DNA from: Lates calcarifer
Lineage: Eukaryota > Chordata > Actinopteri > Centropomidae
DNA: 64,000 nt
Direction: 5' to 3'
Assembly (NCBI RefSeq): GCF_001640805.2
Contig: NC_066853.1
Span: forward strand, 25,932,378 to 25,996,377
The notes beneath the pieces are model-generated. The model had not been told where the DNA came from, did not search any database, and saw nothing but the letters and a program-made list of their open reading frames with translations. The number at the start of each line of letters is the position of its first letter. Within the stretch, counting starts at the first letter, position 1. Both the position numbers and the translations under genes were made by a program. This document shows positions 23,032 through 34,799 of the stretch, piece after piece.

Positions 23032-23759
23032 TAGACCAACATTTATTTTGCCTATCAATTTAATTAGCCTCATTTCCCCTTTGGCCATTTCGTCCCTCCG
23101 ATAAGTCGATATGGATCTACACTGGCATTGTGGTGATTGGATGATGGAGGAGAGAGACACAGGCGGTGAGAAAGAATGAGAGGGTCAAGTGAAAGAGTGG
23201 GAGGAAAGGCAAAAAAGAAAAGGTGCCCCACAGTTGAACAGAAGGACAGAGATTGAAGGAGGGAGGCCTGTGTGGTCCGATAAGGGTTCAGATAGCTGAT
23301 GCTGCAGAGCGACGTAGGTGGCAGGATGGTTATCTCCACCCTCTCCTTATCTGAAGGCCTTATCTGTGGCTTCAGCACTGCAGTCCTGCCTCAAGACAGA
23401 GGACTTTACAAAGACACAGCAGCAGAGAGGAGGAGACAGACATCCAGATTTAAACAGATGCTGTCTTTACATTCAAAATCAGTAAAGAGAGAACAGAGAG
23501 TGAGCATACTTTTTTTCCAGTACACATCTCAGTGGATGTGAAAACCTGGTCATATGTTGGATGTCCTTCTTTTTGATAATAATGAGGTTGTACTGACAGA
23601 CATTGGGATATTGACTTGGTGACTACTTGCTCAGTTCACAAACCTGCTTCCTACGTGTACAGTATTTGAATGCACTCACTGTTTCACTGACATTTCAGTG
23701 TTTAATATTATAACCACCAAAGCTCACCTTTTTCAAAGACAGTCCACTGTTTCTTCTTG

Positions 23760-23760
<1 letters not shown>

Positions 23761-23790
<30 letters not shown>
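23761..23790. repeat. (GATA)n array
   Basis: Seven and a half perfect GATA units. It is in inverted orientation relative to the (ATCT)n array 224 bases downstream. Confidence 0.97.
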
Positions 23791-23791
<1 letters not shown>

Positions 23792-23920
23792 TCAGATATA
23801 TAGTCATTTATTTACAGTATTTATACATGTAACGACCTTAGAGAGAGGGTAAATGCGATGCCTAGCTGAATAAAAGATGACTATGAAATGTTTGAAAGTT
23901 GATTACCATAGAATCTTGTA

Positions 23921-23981
23921 CTACTACTACTAATAATAATAATAATAATGATAATAATAATAATGATGATAATAATGATAA
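23921..23981. repeat. (CTA)n/(AAT)n compound trinucleotide repeat
   Basis: CTACTACTAC passes into AAT units with scattered ATG/GAT variants. Confidence 0.93.
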
Positions 23982-24013
23982 TTGGACAGCAGGGGAATTA
24001 CTTAATTACTTGG

Positions 24014-24052
<39 letters not shown>
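24014..24052. repeat. (ATCT)n array
   Basis: About nine and a half perfect TATC/ATCT units, the reverse complement of the GATA array at 23761-23790. Confidence 0.97.
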
Positions 24053-24809
24053 ATTTAATCTAATATATCTGATCTGGTCATTGTGCTTGTGTGACTGAAA
24101 TACAGGTTAGGCTTGTGACAAAGTTTAGATTCCCTTTCAAATACAAACATGGTTCTGTCTTTTTATGTAATCTTATGTATATTTTCTGGAAATTTAATAT
24201 TTATCATCTTTGAAAGGTGTGAGATCCTCTGTTTTATAAACCCTGTGATTAAAGACACAGTGACTGCCTGTGGGATATCTTTGTTTTTTTTAATTAAACG
24301 TATAGAAGGGTGTTGAATAATTCCTGCAGTGGAGGACTGCATGTATGTTGGTGTGTGTGGACAGTATGCACTGACTGCAGGACCAAACATTATCTATCTT
24401 CTTTACAGCAGGGGGATGATTAGAGTACACTGTGGGCAGGGTCCCACTGTTTGCAAAGTGTGGCACACCCACATGCAGACATACAACTGTACAGAGGCAC
24501 ATTCCCAAAATGAAGAGATCACAGCGTAGCCTATTATTCTGACACATTTGATTTGTTCACACTGTGTGAACAACTTCAGTGTGACAGGTTTAAAGGACCA
24601 ACTGCAGGAGATAGTCAGCAGTCGCAACTGGAAGGACAACTAATAAGCAATATCTGCTTTTCTTAAGTCACAGTATTCAAGAAGTATATTAATTTAAAAG
24701 ACTTACAAAAGGTCACCAAATGGGAATGGTGGATTAATAACAAAATGGATAGTGTTGAAAAATGCAGACCATAGGTACCATCAAAAATGGGGGTTTGGTT
24801 TTATAAAAA

Positions 24810-25085
24810 TCTAAAGGATAACGCTGGGTTCTTGGTCACCACCCTGACCAAAGCCTTTCTTCTCCAGTTATTCAGTTTGGCCAGACAGCAAGGAAGAGTC
24901 CTGGGTTTGAGTCCTCTAGAAATGGTTTCACACCCTTTCTGTGGTCTATGCCTCGCTACAATTCTACCACATACACAGGTGTGTGTCTTCCTAAACTATG
25001 TCAGTTCAGTTTGCCACAGATGGCAAGACTCATGTCAAGTTGTGCAAAAAATGAAGGGTTCTGAATACTTTCTGTATATGCACAT
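24810..25085 (-). mobile_element. Degenerate Tc1-like DNA transposon (family A, copy 2)
   Basis: Plus-strand text GGGTTCTTGGTCACCACCCT, the ACCAAAGCCTTTCTTCTCC stretch and AGGAAGAGTCCTGG (24828-24904) is the reverse complement of the N-terminal transposase region of the same Tc1-like family as the copy at 3205-3975. The right edge, GGGTTCTGAATACTTTCTGT near 25056-25075, resembles the family's terminal repeat. Large internal parts are missing, including the catalytic DDE domain. The reading frame across it (24787-25203 on +) is antisense to the old transposase and not a gene. Confidence 0.7.
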
Positions 25086-25609
25086 TCCTGTTTCGGGGGC
25101 CACAGTGTATATATCAGGTCAGTTATTGCTCCAGTACTCTGGCCGTCTGGGGGCACACTCAGCACAGAAATGCTCCTGCTTCCTTTATGTATGTGAGAGA
25201 TGACTGAGCTAATGTCAGTGTGATTGATTAGGGCTTTTTGCTGTACACAGTTTGGAGGAGCAGGTTTTGTGCAGACGGCTCTGTGCCTCTGAGGAACACT
25301 GAGAATATTGTGATGTATTCAAAAAGGAAGGGAGGTTATAGTGGGAATTGACCTTTTCCTCTGTACAAATCTCACACCAAACCACCAAAATAATGTGACT
25401 CAGATTTCAACCCAACCACACACCATCTTGGAGCAACGTGTTAGACCGCACTCTCCACTGCCATCATCAAAACACCAAATGAGGAAATAGCTGGTTGGAA
25501 GAATTCTGTTCATTCCAACTTGTCCTCCAGCCTAAACAACCATGTAGGTCATTCATCCCTACCCCCGATACGTACCAGACTTCTGTCATCAGACTAACAA
25601 TAATAAACA

Positions 25610-26050
25610 CGTGGTTAGAGGTGAGAGAGGTTTAGGCACACAACCCCTTGGTTAGGTTCTTGAAAAGATGGACGTTTGGGTTAAAGTAAGTACTTTGTTA
25701 AGGTTAGGGGACCTTGGTTGTCATAGCGACAAAAATAAACACATGGTTAATGGTTAAACTTATTTTAATGTTGCTCCCCTTTATAATAAGTATGTGTTTT
25801 GCATGTGTATGATACTGTACAGCTGTGTGATATATGAACAATTAAGAATTAAGGTTGTTGAGCAGGATCAATGAAACAACAGTGATTATCAGTTGCAACG
25901 TCTCTTGTGTGAACGTCTGGTGTTTTGTTGACCCATCCACCACCTGACTTCCTACTTTTCTGCTTCCAATTACAACACCCACTAGAGGTCATTAACCATA
26001 AAACTATGGGTCTTAATAAGTTGCCTGTCTTTTCGATGAGGTCACCTACT
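25610..26050. repeat. Dispersed fish repeat (GGTTTAGGCACA family), copy 1
   Basis: Core GGTTTAGGCACACAACCCCT, then TTGGTTAGGTTCTTGAAAAG and TTTGGGTTAAAGTA. The core recurs at 50845-50990 and, more diverged, at 62600-62720. The downstream part with CACCTGACTTCCTACTTTTC, TGCTTCCAATTACAACA and AGAGGTCATTAACC appears to belong to the same repeat. No coding capacity; class unknown. Confidence 0.55.
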
Positions 26051-26059
26051 GACGTGAGT

Positions 26060-27940
26060 TGAACAGCAGCTGAAGTTAGTCTTCTATGTCTTTAATTTCT
26101 TACAGCATCACTACATTATCATTTATTCTCTGAGTTCTTGATCTCAGAACAGCATCTTCTGAGCTCTCCCTCACAATCACATTACTGCATTACATTATCA
26201 GTTGCTGCCTCACTTGCAGATTGTGAGTCTGTATCTTGTGTACCAGACAGTTCCAAGAAAAAAACATCACAGTGACTTCAGAATACTGCATATCCCTCAG
26301 AGGGTACTAACTGCTGATTGTCAGTGCAGTGGGGGGAGATGGGTACATCAGACATAAAATGAACTTTGGCTGATTCTAACCTCATTTCTCCAGGTATGGA
26401 TATAGGTATAACTACAATATATCCAAATAATAATTACCTTCAAGAATTTTGAAGTCTTTTATACTGTGCAATAACAGGCTGTCCTAGAGGAAACTTGACA
26501 GATGTGGAGGAATCAACAGGTCCTAGATGTCATTGTTAGACATGTCCACTGAAGGCTGAGGTAGAGCTTCTGAGACTAGTTAAAACAAATGATCAGGATA
26601 ATGGTACAAACTAACCAATAAGACACTGTAAACTCCACATGTGTACATACCAGTTAAGTGAGAAAATTCACTGCCATCTCTTCAGTGAGATTTTGCTTGT
26701 TGCTGTATTTGAACACTTTATTTATAGAGTCAGCGTCTCAGGATGCATCATCTCATTTTGAAGAAGGTCCTGACAAGTCATTACATTTGAAACTTCCATA
26801 AAAACACTACCATTCACCAGGAATTCATTGTACAATCTGACATACCCCAAAACTGATATTGTTCAGTCTGACACAGACAAAGATTTGACACAACCAAGAT
26901 TTTCTTAGAGCTATTTTACACAGTGTGACAGTAACCTGGAAGATTGCGTTATCATGGCACAGTGTGTGTGGGCCTTAAAGCTCATCCTTGCTTCTCCAAG
27001 GATGAATTTATCCTACCCAAACAATAACTTTAAAGGCAAATATCTTTTACATGCAGTTTAAAGAAACTTCAACTGCACAATATTTTTGTGCTTTTTATCC
27101 TTTGGGTGTCTGTTTCCAACATTTTTTTCATATCAACATTTGGAAAATGATGTCATTGTACTGTAATCATGTGACAATGACAGTGATGTGCTCCATCACT
27201 TCACATGACTGCACTTTCACATTAAACTGAACACCTGCAAGATACATTTGGTGTCAGATGTGATCAGTCCTCCATCACTTTCTACATCAAATGCGAAAAC
27301 TTTGTTCTTCCTATTCCTTGTAGTGGCATCCTACACATCACACCTGCTGGGAGTAGGCTTTAGGATTTTGACTGTTCTGTGTTATCTACTGTAGCCACAT
27401 TGACCTCACATGCTGTGAGGCTGTGGATAATGCTGGGTAAATGAATCATGAAAGCATCAATGATCAAGTCAAAAAACAGTGATTGAAAATAAAAAATCCT
27501 TTAAATTGTAATTGTTTCTCACCATTTTTAACATTGTGTGTTCAGCTGTTTGCCGGGGTAATGTTGTTCTAAGGATTTTCATTTCCCACTTTGACCCAGT
27601 GTTACTCTGAGCAGATGACAAATGAACCCTTTGACCTGTTGTTCCAGCCGATCATCTCCCTGTTCTCTGAAGGCAGGGTTTTGAAATGTGACCGTGGTAC
27701 AGCTGAGACAGTGTCATAAATAAATAGTGCAGTAATTATCATCAGATAGCTATAGACTGGCACAGGATCAGTATATTCTGTCAAATTAAGCTTGTTTTTC
27801 TGTTGTTTTGGCAATCTCAACAAATAGTGTAAAAATGCTGACAGATGCAGCCAGCCTGAGTGAGAGTTATTGTAGAAAACATCACATCCATGAGCAGCAG
27901 TACCTTCTTCTATTCGTTGCTTTAATTTCTTTCACTCGTC
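26060..27940. other. Intron stretch, nothing recognised
   Basis: Unique-looking intron sequence without exon, RNA-gene or transposon signatures. Confidence 0.5.
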
Positions 27941-27949
27941 TCAACTCTC

Positions 27950-28370
27950 TGAAGCCTGCGTGATTGACACATCCCACCATTACCACAGGGGTTATCTGAG
28001 GAGCGGATGGCATTCTCTCCTGACCTGCTCTCTGGTTGGTTCCCAGCGTGACAGGCAGGCATCCTGCATGACGGTGCTGATTGGCCCTTTACCTCCCCTC
28101 CGGCTGTGTGGGAGGTCTGAGGGAGCAGCTGCGGCTCAGAGAAGGCCACTTGATGCGAAAATCATCTCTTATAAATAATACAGCTGTGGTAATAACCAGC
28201 TGCTTTTGACCTTGCCTACTACCATGTCTGTGGCCAGTAATGATTTCACCACTCTCTGTGATTGGCACATGCATTATTAAGCCACTTCCTTCTTCAGAGC
28301 TTAGCCCTGTCGGGTGCCAATTTCAAGTCAAATAGCATCTTCTCTTTCATTTGCATTTTATTCTACCACT
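27950..28370. promoter_or_regulatory. Candidate conserved non-coding block
   Basis: About 400 bases of compositionally complex, relatively GC-balanced sequence, with several factor-like cores: two GATTGGC CCAAT-box-like sites (28079, 28260), CAGCTG E-boxes (28127, 28181, 28198) and ATTTGCAT near 28351. No splice-bounded frame is present. This is a texture-based suggestion only. Confidence 0.25.
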
Positions 28371-28379
28371 CTTCCATGT

Positions 28380-30640
28380 ATCATCCCTTACATCGTACAG
28401 GATTACAAAGATTTCTGTACCCCAGCTTGTGATGGGTCATTCACTGTGGGGATCATCTGTCTGTTTTCCAATTAGACAGAGCTGACCCACCCTGTCCCTG
28501 CTTTTTACTGTGTGGAGCAGGGCCTTGTAGTCAACCAACCTCTGGAGACAAACTGAATTTATTAACTGAGGACACTGAACATTTATTCCCAGATGAACTA
28601 CTGTGTTCTGGGCCAGCTGTGTAAGGGCATGATTCAACGTTTACATTTTTCCTTGTGGCCCCATCAGGCCTACTGGTCATTAAACCACTTGTCTTAAAAC
28701 AAACTCATTTCATCAATTCATTTTCCTCAGCTGTAATGACATGAAAGGAAAACAGACAATGTAGATACATTTTTATTACACACACATATCAATCAATTTT
28801 ACATGAAAAAAAATTAATCACAAAAAAATGACTGTATAAAATGGTTGAGTGGGGAACAACCTTCACTGCTGATTCTTGCCTTGAAGGCTCTCTGACAGTA
28901 AAAGGGCAACGCCAATTTTACACATCAGAATCAGTTTTCTAGTCATGGTCAGAACTGCACAGCCTGTGAAAACACTTATATAATGTCCTCTGTGGCTCTG
29001 GAGGAGGGTTGCGAAGTCTGAGAAAATAACCCCAGTGATGTCATGGTGGCTGCCCATTTGTGTTGTCATAGATGATTAAACAGATGGCCAGAAAAAATCA
29101 AATTCAAATTGTAATAATGTAGTTTTCTTTAAATGTTGTCTATCAGGTAAATATTTTGTTTGACATTTATTAAGATCGATAAACAATGCATTAATTATTA
29201 TTTCATTACTAATCAGATTTCATTTTAATTTCAAATCATTTATAAGCAATTTATAAACATTTGATTGATACCAGTGTCAATCGATGCAAACCTGGAATTC
29301 ATTCATAAAAATGCAAACTGCAGTCTGACTAGTCTGTGTTGAAACTGATCCATTCTTCTTTTACTGAGTCAGTTCAAACATTTACTGTTTATCTCAGTGT
29401 GGAAGTTGTGAATGTGCCTGTACATTTCAGTGATCTTTGCCACTTATTCAGAGCCACACATAAAGCTGAAGTCATGGACTCTCAGCACCCTCTCACTATG
29501 AGCAGAAGTAGCTCTCGTCAGGGCGGAGGTTTTCCCTCCCTACACTAATAGTACTAACAGATATATGAGCTCTGTTATTCCATCAGTAGTGGGCTGTTCA
29601 AACAAAATGTAATTTGGTCTGTTAACAGATGTTTCCCCTGGTTTCTTCTTCTTGCTGCTTTTTCTATAGGACGTGGTGACAGGTGACAATAACAGCAGTG
29701 ATGCTGCTGTTAAGTGGAGAATGTTTTCTATTGATGAGCTGATATTGATTTCTCTCTCTAGCTCTCTATATTTTGTCACATTTCATGTGAATAACTGAGA
29801 GGAACACTAAGAATTAAATGAATGTGACTGAATGATTATCACACAAGACCATGTCGTACTAAACCCCTCTGTTAATTGGCCACATTGTTACTAACTGCTG
29901 TTGTGGTCATGTTATTGAGCAGTCGTCACAGTACAGTATTATGAACCATTGTGCAGTGTTTTGGTGAGTGATAAATCTTTAAATGCATTAATCTCTTACT
30001 CTAACTCACTGGTACTTTAAACCACACCCACCCACCAATGAAGCCCCCTGCACTGTTCTAACACAGAGCTCTTTTTCACTGAGACCCCTGATAACCCCCC
30101 ACTGTCTCTCCCCAGCCACCCTCAGGAAGACATCTGTCAAATCCAGACCCTTAGGCACTTCATACTAAGCAGCCAGCCTGCTACTGTAGAAATGTGAGCT
30201 CCCCTGTGATTAACTGGTGCAGTTCAGAGCCATGATGAGGAGTCAGTGCTTGTTGTATTCTGTCTGCCTCCACAATCAGGCTCATTCACGCTGTGTTTCT
30301 TCTTTTGTTACTGCTGCAACATCCTACTCTCTTAACCCTGTCATTTGAAACTTGAGCATACATAATACTAAAATACATATTCAACAGAAAACTAGCATAT
30401 TTACCCCAATACCCCTGGATATTAGCCAGAAGCTGAGCTGTAAAAGTTTCAGTGTTGATTTAAATCCATATTAACTTGATGCTGATATTAAGGACTCTAG
30501 TGGTTTAGTTAAGTAAATAATTATTGTAGCTTTTAAAACTGGACACATATCTTAGTGTCATTATCAGTTTTAATACACATCAATAAACTGTCAACTGTTG
30601 AATTATGTTCAATGTCTCATACATTTATTTTAAAGAGTAT
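28380..30640. other. Intron stretch, nothing recognised
   Basis: No exon or mobile-element coding sequence recognised. AT-rich with short frames. Confidence 0.5.
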
Positions 30641-30649
30641 GGTCTGAGT

Positions 30650-30715
30650 ATGCCTTGAGATGACTTTTGTTGTGATATGACGCTCTATAGATAAAACTGA
30701 ATTGAACTGAATTTG
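30650..30715 (+). repeat. L2-type LINE 3' end fragment
   Basis: TTGTTGTGATATGACGCTCT, then ATAGATAAAACTGAATTGAACTGAATT, matches the characteristic 3' end of fish L2-like LINEs (tTGTGATttGACGCTaTAtAaATAAAaTTGAATTGAA). No ORF2 sequence precedes it, so it is an extreme 5' truncation. Confidence 0.7.
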
Positions 30716-31361
30716 TTTATTTGGCTCACCTCAGTGTGTGTTCAGCACTGTGAGGGTGAAGCTTTCAAGACCAGGTCTTCATGGAATTTCTTTACTCTCC
30801 ATGTTTTCAGGACGTGGTTATGAGCTGCTGCTGTTTTGTTTCTCTTTCAAAAATTGCATTTGGTAGCACTATGCAAATAAATATGATTCAACTGGACAAT
30901 ATATGACCTCTTAGGGTTGTGTATCATTTACATTTGAGTTATTGATTCTTAGCTCTTATCAAATCCTTCTCTTGTCCAATTATCACCATTTTACACACAA
31001 AGGAAATAAAACATATATTTTGTAATCCTTTTTGTTAAATATATGAACAAGTAAATAGCAGTGGTAGGACTTGAGTGTGTCATAATTTTACACTGTGGCC
31101 TGAAAAACTTTTAAAATTCAATTAAGAAATGAGTTCATATACAAAAGATCAGTCCTTATATATCCAACAAAAAATAGTCCTTCAATAGCTCTTTTATCAT
31201 TAAACAAAGGTATGTGATCTTGTGCCAATGAGTTGGTCTGAGCAGGTGAAACACAGATGAACGTAATCTGTTTCAAACACTGAGGGTGCTTCTCTCAAAA
31301 GATACTGGAAGAAGACAACCTTCAACCATGCACCAATCAGAGAAATGCATCAGCACAGTCA

Positions 31362-31364
<3 letters not shown>

Positions 31365-31394
<30 letters not shown>
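31365..31394. repeat. (AC)n microsatellite
   Basis: A 30-base perfect AC run. Confidence 0.96.
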
Positions 31395-31396
<2 letters not shown>

Positions 31397-31399
31397 TCA

Positions 31400-33110
31400 G
31401 TCTGTCAGTAAAAAATAAACAATGTTTACTTTGTGGATATATCCTGGTCATTTGAACTTATTGTGGTCAGCCATGTGTCTCTCCTCTTTATTGTAGCAGG
31501 ACAGTGTATTTTACAGAGGTTGTTGATGCAAAATCATGTTAAACCCTGATCACAGGGCTTTGTCTGTGCTTCACTGTCTTTATACAGTATGGGCAACTTG
31601 ATGGTGTACGTTTCTCTTTTTTTCTGTTTGTACGGTAAGTGACTGGTCGAGGAGAGTGAGCACTGAAGCCTACAGGTCATGTGTATATACAGAATTAACA
31701 GTGAACTGTCTGGCATCAGCTGGAAGAATCTTTCAGATTTGGAACCAGTGCATACCCAGAACTACACCTTGCAGGTTCATATAACACAACCATCCTCTAT
31801 CGTGCTGCCCATAGGATGAACCATCTGTGTTTTCTTCTTGAACAATGTCAGCTCCATGTTGTAGACAGTTTAAAGACATCACTACTGTTGCTTGGTTGTC
31901 TTTTCATTACAGCTGCTCTAAGAGAGCATGGAGAGCAAACTGCTTGATGACTATAACTTCCACACTCCTGTGCCCCCACCACACCACACACTTTTTCAGA
32001 CACAGGTGCTGCTCAGCACTCATGTTGTCTCACTGGAGCTAGTTTGTCTTGTCTAATGACTTTGCCTTTCAGTAAGTCTCTTGTGTTCTCCATCATTGGA
32101 CTATAGCTCCACTCCAGCAGATTATTCCGGTCCCTCCAGCAGTAGAAACCTTGTCATTGGAAAATGACCTTGAAGTAGTCTTCTCAAACAAGGAGCTGTT
32201 GACGCTGGCTCCACTGTACTCTCTCCAGTGGAAGCCAAGTATTGATAACCTCCTCTCCAGTGTGCCTAATTACAGCTCCTAAAAGCAGTAGCTCACTTTA
32301 TGGATCTCCCCAAGGGCAAGGTGATGAACAATCCCTGCATCCTCTTCGTATATCAATGCCCATCTCTACTCATCTGCACTTGCATATGTCTGACTGCTGG
32401 ATAGAGGCTTGAGGGGGGTAATTAAAAGACTTGAGTTGTTCCCCATGTGTCAGTACATGTCGGTCTGACCGATGCTGTTTGGCAGGCTGCTGCAGCCCCA
32501 GGGGTGACCTGTTTGTCATCTTATTAACTTGTCCAGAAAGAGAAAGTGGCAGATGGAGAGATGGAGGTCAAGAACACAGTGCCTCAAGAAGTACAACTTT
32601 AACAGGATTGGGATCAGGTGAGGGGAAAGTGAGAGGCAGTGTGTATGTGGCTGCAGAGACAGAAGTACAGGTAATAGTGCGAAGTGAGTGAGAGACGTGT
32701 GTGTCTGTGGACAGCATGTGTGTGTTTATCATGCTTTAGTTAATCAAACAGGCTTAGTTAATACAAAATACAGTCTAGTAAAAACCACAGTCGTCTTCTT
32801 TGTCAGCTGTTTTGCTGTGGAGTTTCTATTGTTAAGATCATGGCATTGTAGCTGTGTAATGTTCTGGATAAGAGGAAGGTCTGAAGCCAGGATTTTAATG
32901 GATTAAAGAATGAATGAAAGAAAGATAGGCCAAAGCACAGTTGTTAATTAACATAACAAGTAAATCTTTTTATTTACTATACTGCATCTTATCAAAGTAA
33001 CAAAATGTTCATACTACACATATCTGCAACACCTCTACTGTTAAGTTCAGTGATATTTTAATGGTGTTACTACAGTATAATACCTGATTGTGGCAACTAA
33101 AGCATGATTT
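31400..33110. other. Intron stretch, nothing recognised
   Basis: No convincing exon, mobile element or RNA gene. Frames such as 32431-32691 and 32688-32906 show no family features. Confidence 0.45.
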
Positions 33111-33112
33111 TT

Positions 33113-33137
33113 ATGGTTTTATGGTTTTATGGTTTTA
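33113..33137. repeat. Octamer tandem repeat (TTATGGTT)n
   Basis: About three copies of the 8-mer TTATGGTT in perfect tandem. Confidence 0.9.
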
Positions 33138-34374
33138 GGCAACTCACACTAAGTGCTTTGCAATGGTGGAATTAACCAATCAAGTCCAGTTAACACAGTG
33201 ATTGACCAGGTGTGTGGAGGTATGAAAGTAGTGAAGTAGTTTGAACCTCTGAATGCACCACCATAAATACTACTGACTATTAATGAACAAAAGGAAGCGA
33301 TGATCCACACAGCTCCCATTAAGAAGAGAAGACACAGGTATGGACAGGATTGGAGATTGGAGCATTCTAACGTCATTGAAAATGTATTTGGCATGCAGAG
33401 TATAGATTGTGTTATGTTTTTATCTTTTGTATTTTAAGTGTTTAGCAGTGTTGGAGGTTAATGAGAGCTGGTCTCCTGGCAGATAGCTGGGAGGGGAAGA
33501 ATACAGAGTGGAGGGGAAGCAGGGAGATTGTTTGACAAACCAGCCCACCAATTCACAGGCTCACCATTTTCTCCTAGATGTACTAGATGGTGTTGTACAG
33601 ATTCTAAACTTAGTGTCATCTTTACCTTCTCCCCACTCATCTCAGCTCACAGACCTGGTTTATTATTACTTGATTGTGATCCATTCCATCTCCATGGGGC
33701 CATGGACAGCACAACACTGAGGCAGAGAGAGCATGGGACCAACCTGCCAGAGCCTGGCTGGACTCTTTCTTGTGGACTCTTTTTCCTTTTCCTTGTGACA
33801 GATAGGCTCAAGGGGGCACACACAGGGATAAATGGGTTCTTTCAACTTCAATATTTCATTTCAGTCTGTTTTCTCTCTAGAGGATGATGCAGATTCAGGA
33901 GGCCTGTCGCTTCTCAAAGTTTAGAATTTCTCTCATATTGGCAGCAGAAAAATAAATAGATTTTAAAAAATGGCATTATGTGTACATATAATCCAAATTA
34001 GATTAGATGATGATGTATATTGTGGTGGGGTCCATTTGTAAACTTTCATGTCATACCATGAATTAAGCCTTCACACTAATCAACCATTGAATCATTGTAC
34101 TCTGTCATCTCACCAGTTTCTGATGTTATTTTGCCTCTGCACCAGTGGCAGCCGTGGTGGAGGCTTTATGTTTTCTATGATTTTCTATTATTTACTTACA
34201 TTTCTTTCTTTATTTCTTTTACTTACCAGTGAGCTGTTCACCTGTCTCTTCTGTGGCGACACACATGAAATAGGAAGTGGGGAGAGAACCGTCAATGACC
34301 TTTTCATTTTTGCATTTTTTCCTTTGCTTTTCTTGGGGGGGTGCGGGTCCTTTTGGCAGGCTGCCCTACCAAGA

Positions 34375-34500
34375 CAATGGTAGGGGAAACACTGCTCAGT
34401 AACACCTTGAGGGAATTGCTTAAAATTTGTCGCTTGGACTCAAGGACGAACTGAGTAGATTTTGGTGGTGAAAGGACAAAGGTCAACGTTGCTGGGATTG
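34375..34500. repeat. Dispersed repeat fragment (GATTTTGGTGGT family), copy 1
   Basis: The stretch with AGGACGAACTGAGTAGATTT, TGGTGGTGAAAGG and CAAAGGTCA matches a common fish repeat (GACTGATTAGATTTTGGTGG). A second, shorter copy sits at 42255-42345 in the same orientation. Class unknown. Confidence 0.5.
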
Positions 34501-34561
34501 GCTCTGTGCCAAAGTATCCTTGGATTAGAAGCTGAACTCCAAATTTCCACCAATCTATTAT

Positions 34562-34627
34562 TGGTGTGTGAATGTGTGTGTTAGACCTGTAGTGTGAAGT
34601 GCTTTGAGTGGTTGATGACTAGAAAAC
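34562..34627 (+). repeat. LINE-type 3' tail, interrupted
   Basis: TGTGAATGTGTGTGTTAGAC, then GTAGTGTGAAGTGCTTTGAG and TGGTTGATGACTAGAAAA, is the 3' end of a common fish retroposon ('agtgTAAAGCGCTTTGAGTGGTc..AGAAAAGCGCTATAtAAaTGCAGTCCATTTaCCATT'). It stops at AGAAAA, where the expected GCGCTATA continuation is replaced by CAGGGCTGCACGATTAATC. A fuller copy of the tail is at 55820-55933. Confidence 0.6.
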
Positions 34628-34790
34628 AGGGCTGCACGATTAATCATATTAAAATCTTGATTCAGAACTCTATGTGACCTCATTTCAATATGACAACAAT
34701 TCTCTTGCGTTTTCGTCAGCATTACCTGCTTCAACAAAACAAACGCTCTCTCAGCAAATGACAATGCACCATTACACCACATGATTCAGA
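34628..34790. mobile_element. Fragment of a DNA element starting CAGGGCTGCACGATTAAT
   Basis: CAGGGCTGCACGATTAATC at 34627-34645 matches the well-known start of a fish non-autonomous DNA transposon group (CAGGGCTGCACGAT..). The interior, including CTTGCGTTTTCGTCAGCAT, fits loosely. The opposite terminal repeat was not found. It abuts the broken LINE tail directly, suggesting insertion into it. Confidence 0.4.
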
Positions 34791-34799
34791 GCAGTAGAA

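Noticed and set aside
24860..24960. tRNA-derived SINE (GTCCTGGGTTTGAGTCC looked like a B box)
   Set aside because: The flanking text fits a Tc1-like element in order on both sides (GGGTTCTTGGTCACC..AGGAAGAGTCCTGG, then the terminal region). The B-box-like word is coincidental.
24787..25203. 138-codon plus-strand open frame
   Set aside because: It is antisense to an old Tc1-like transposase copy, and the recognisable repeat text explains it.
33528..33887. 119-codon plus-strand open frame
   Set aside because: Overlaps other frames on both strands, with no motif; considered chance.
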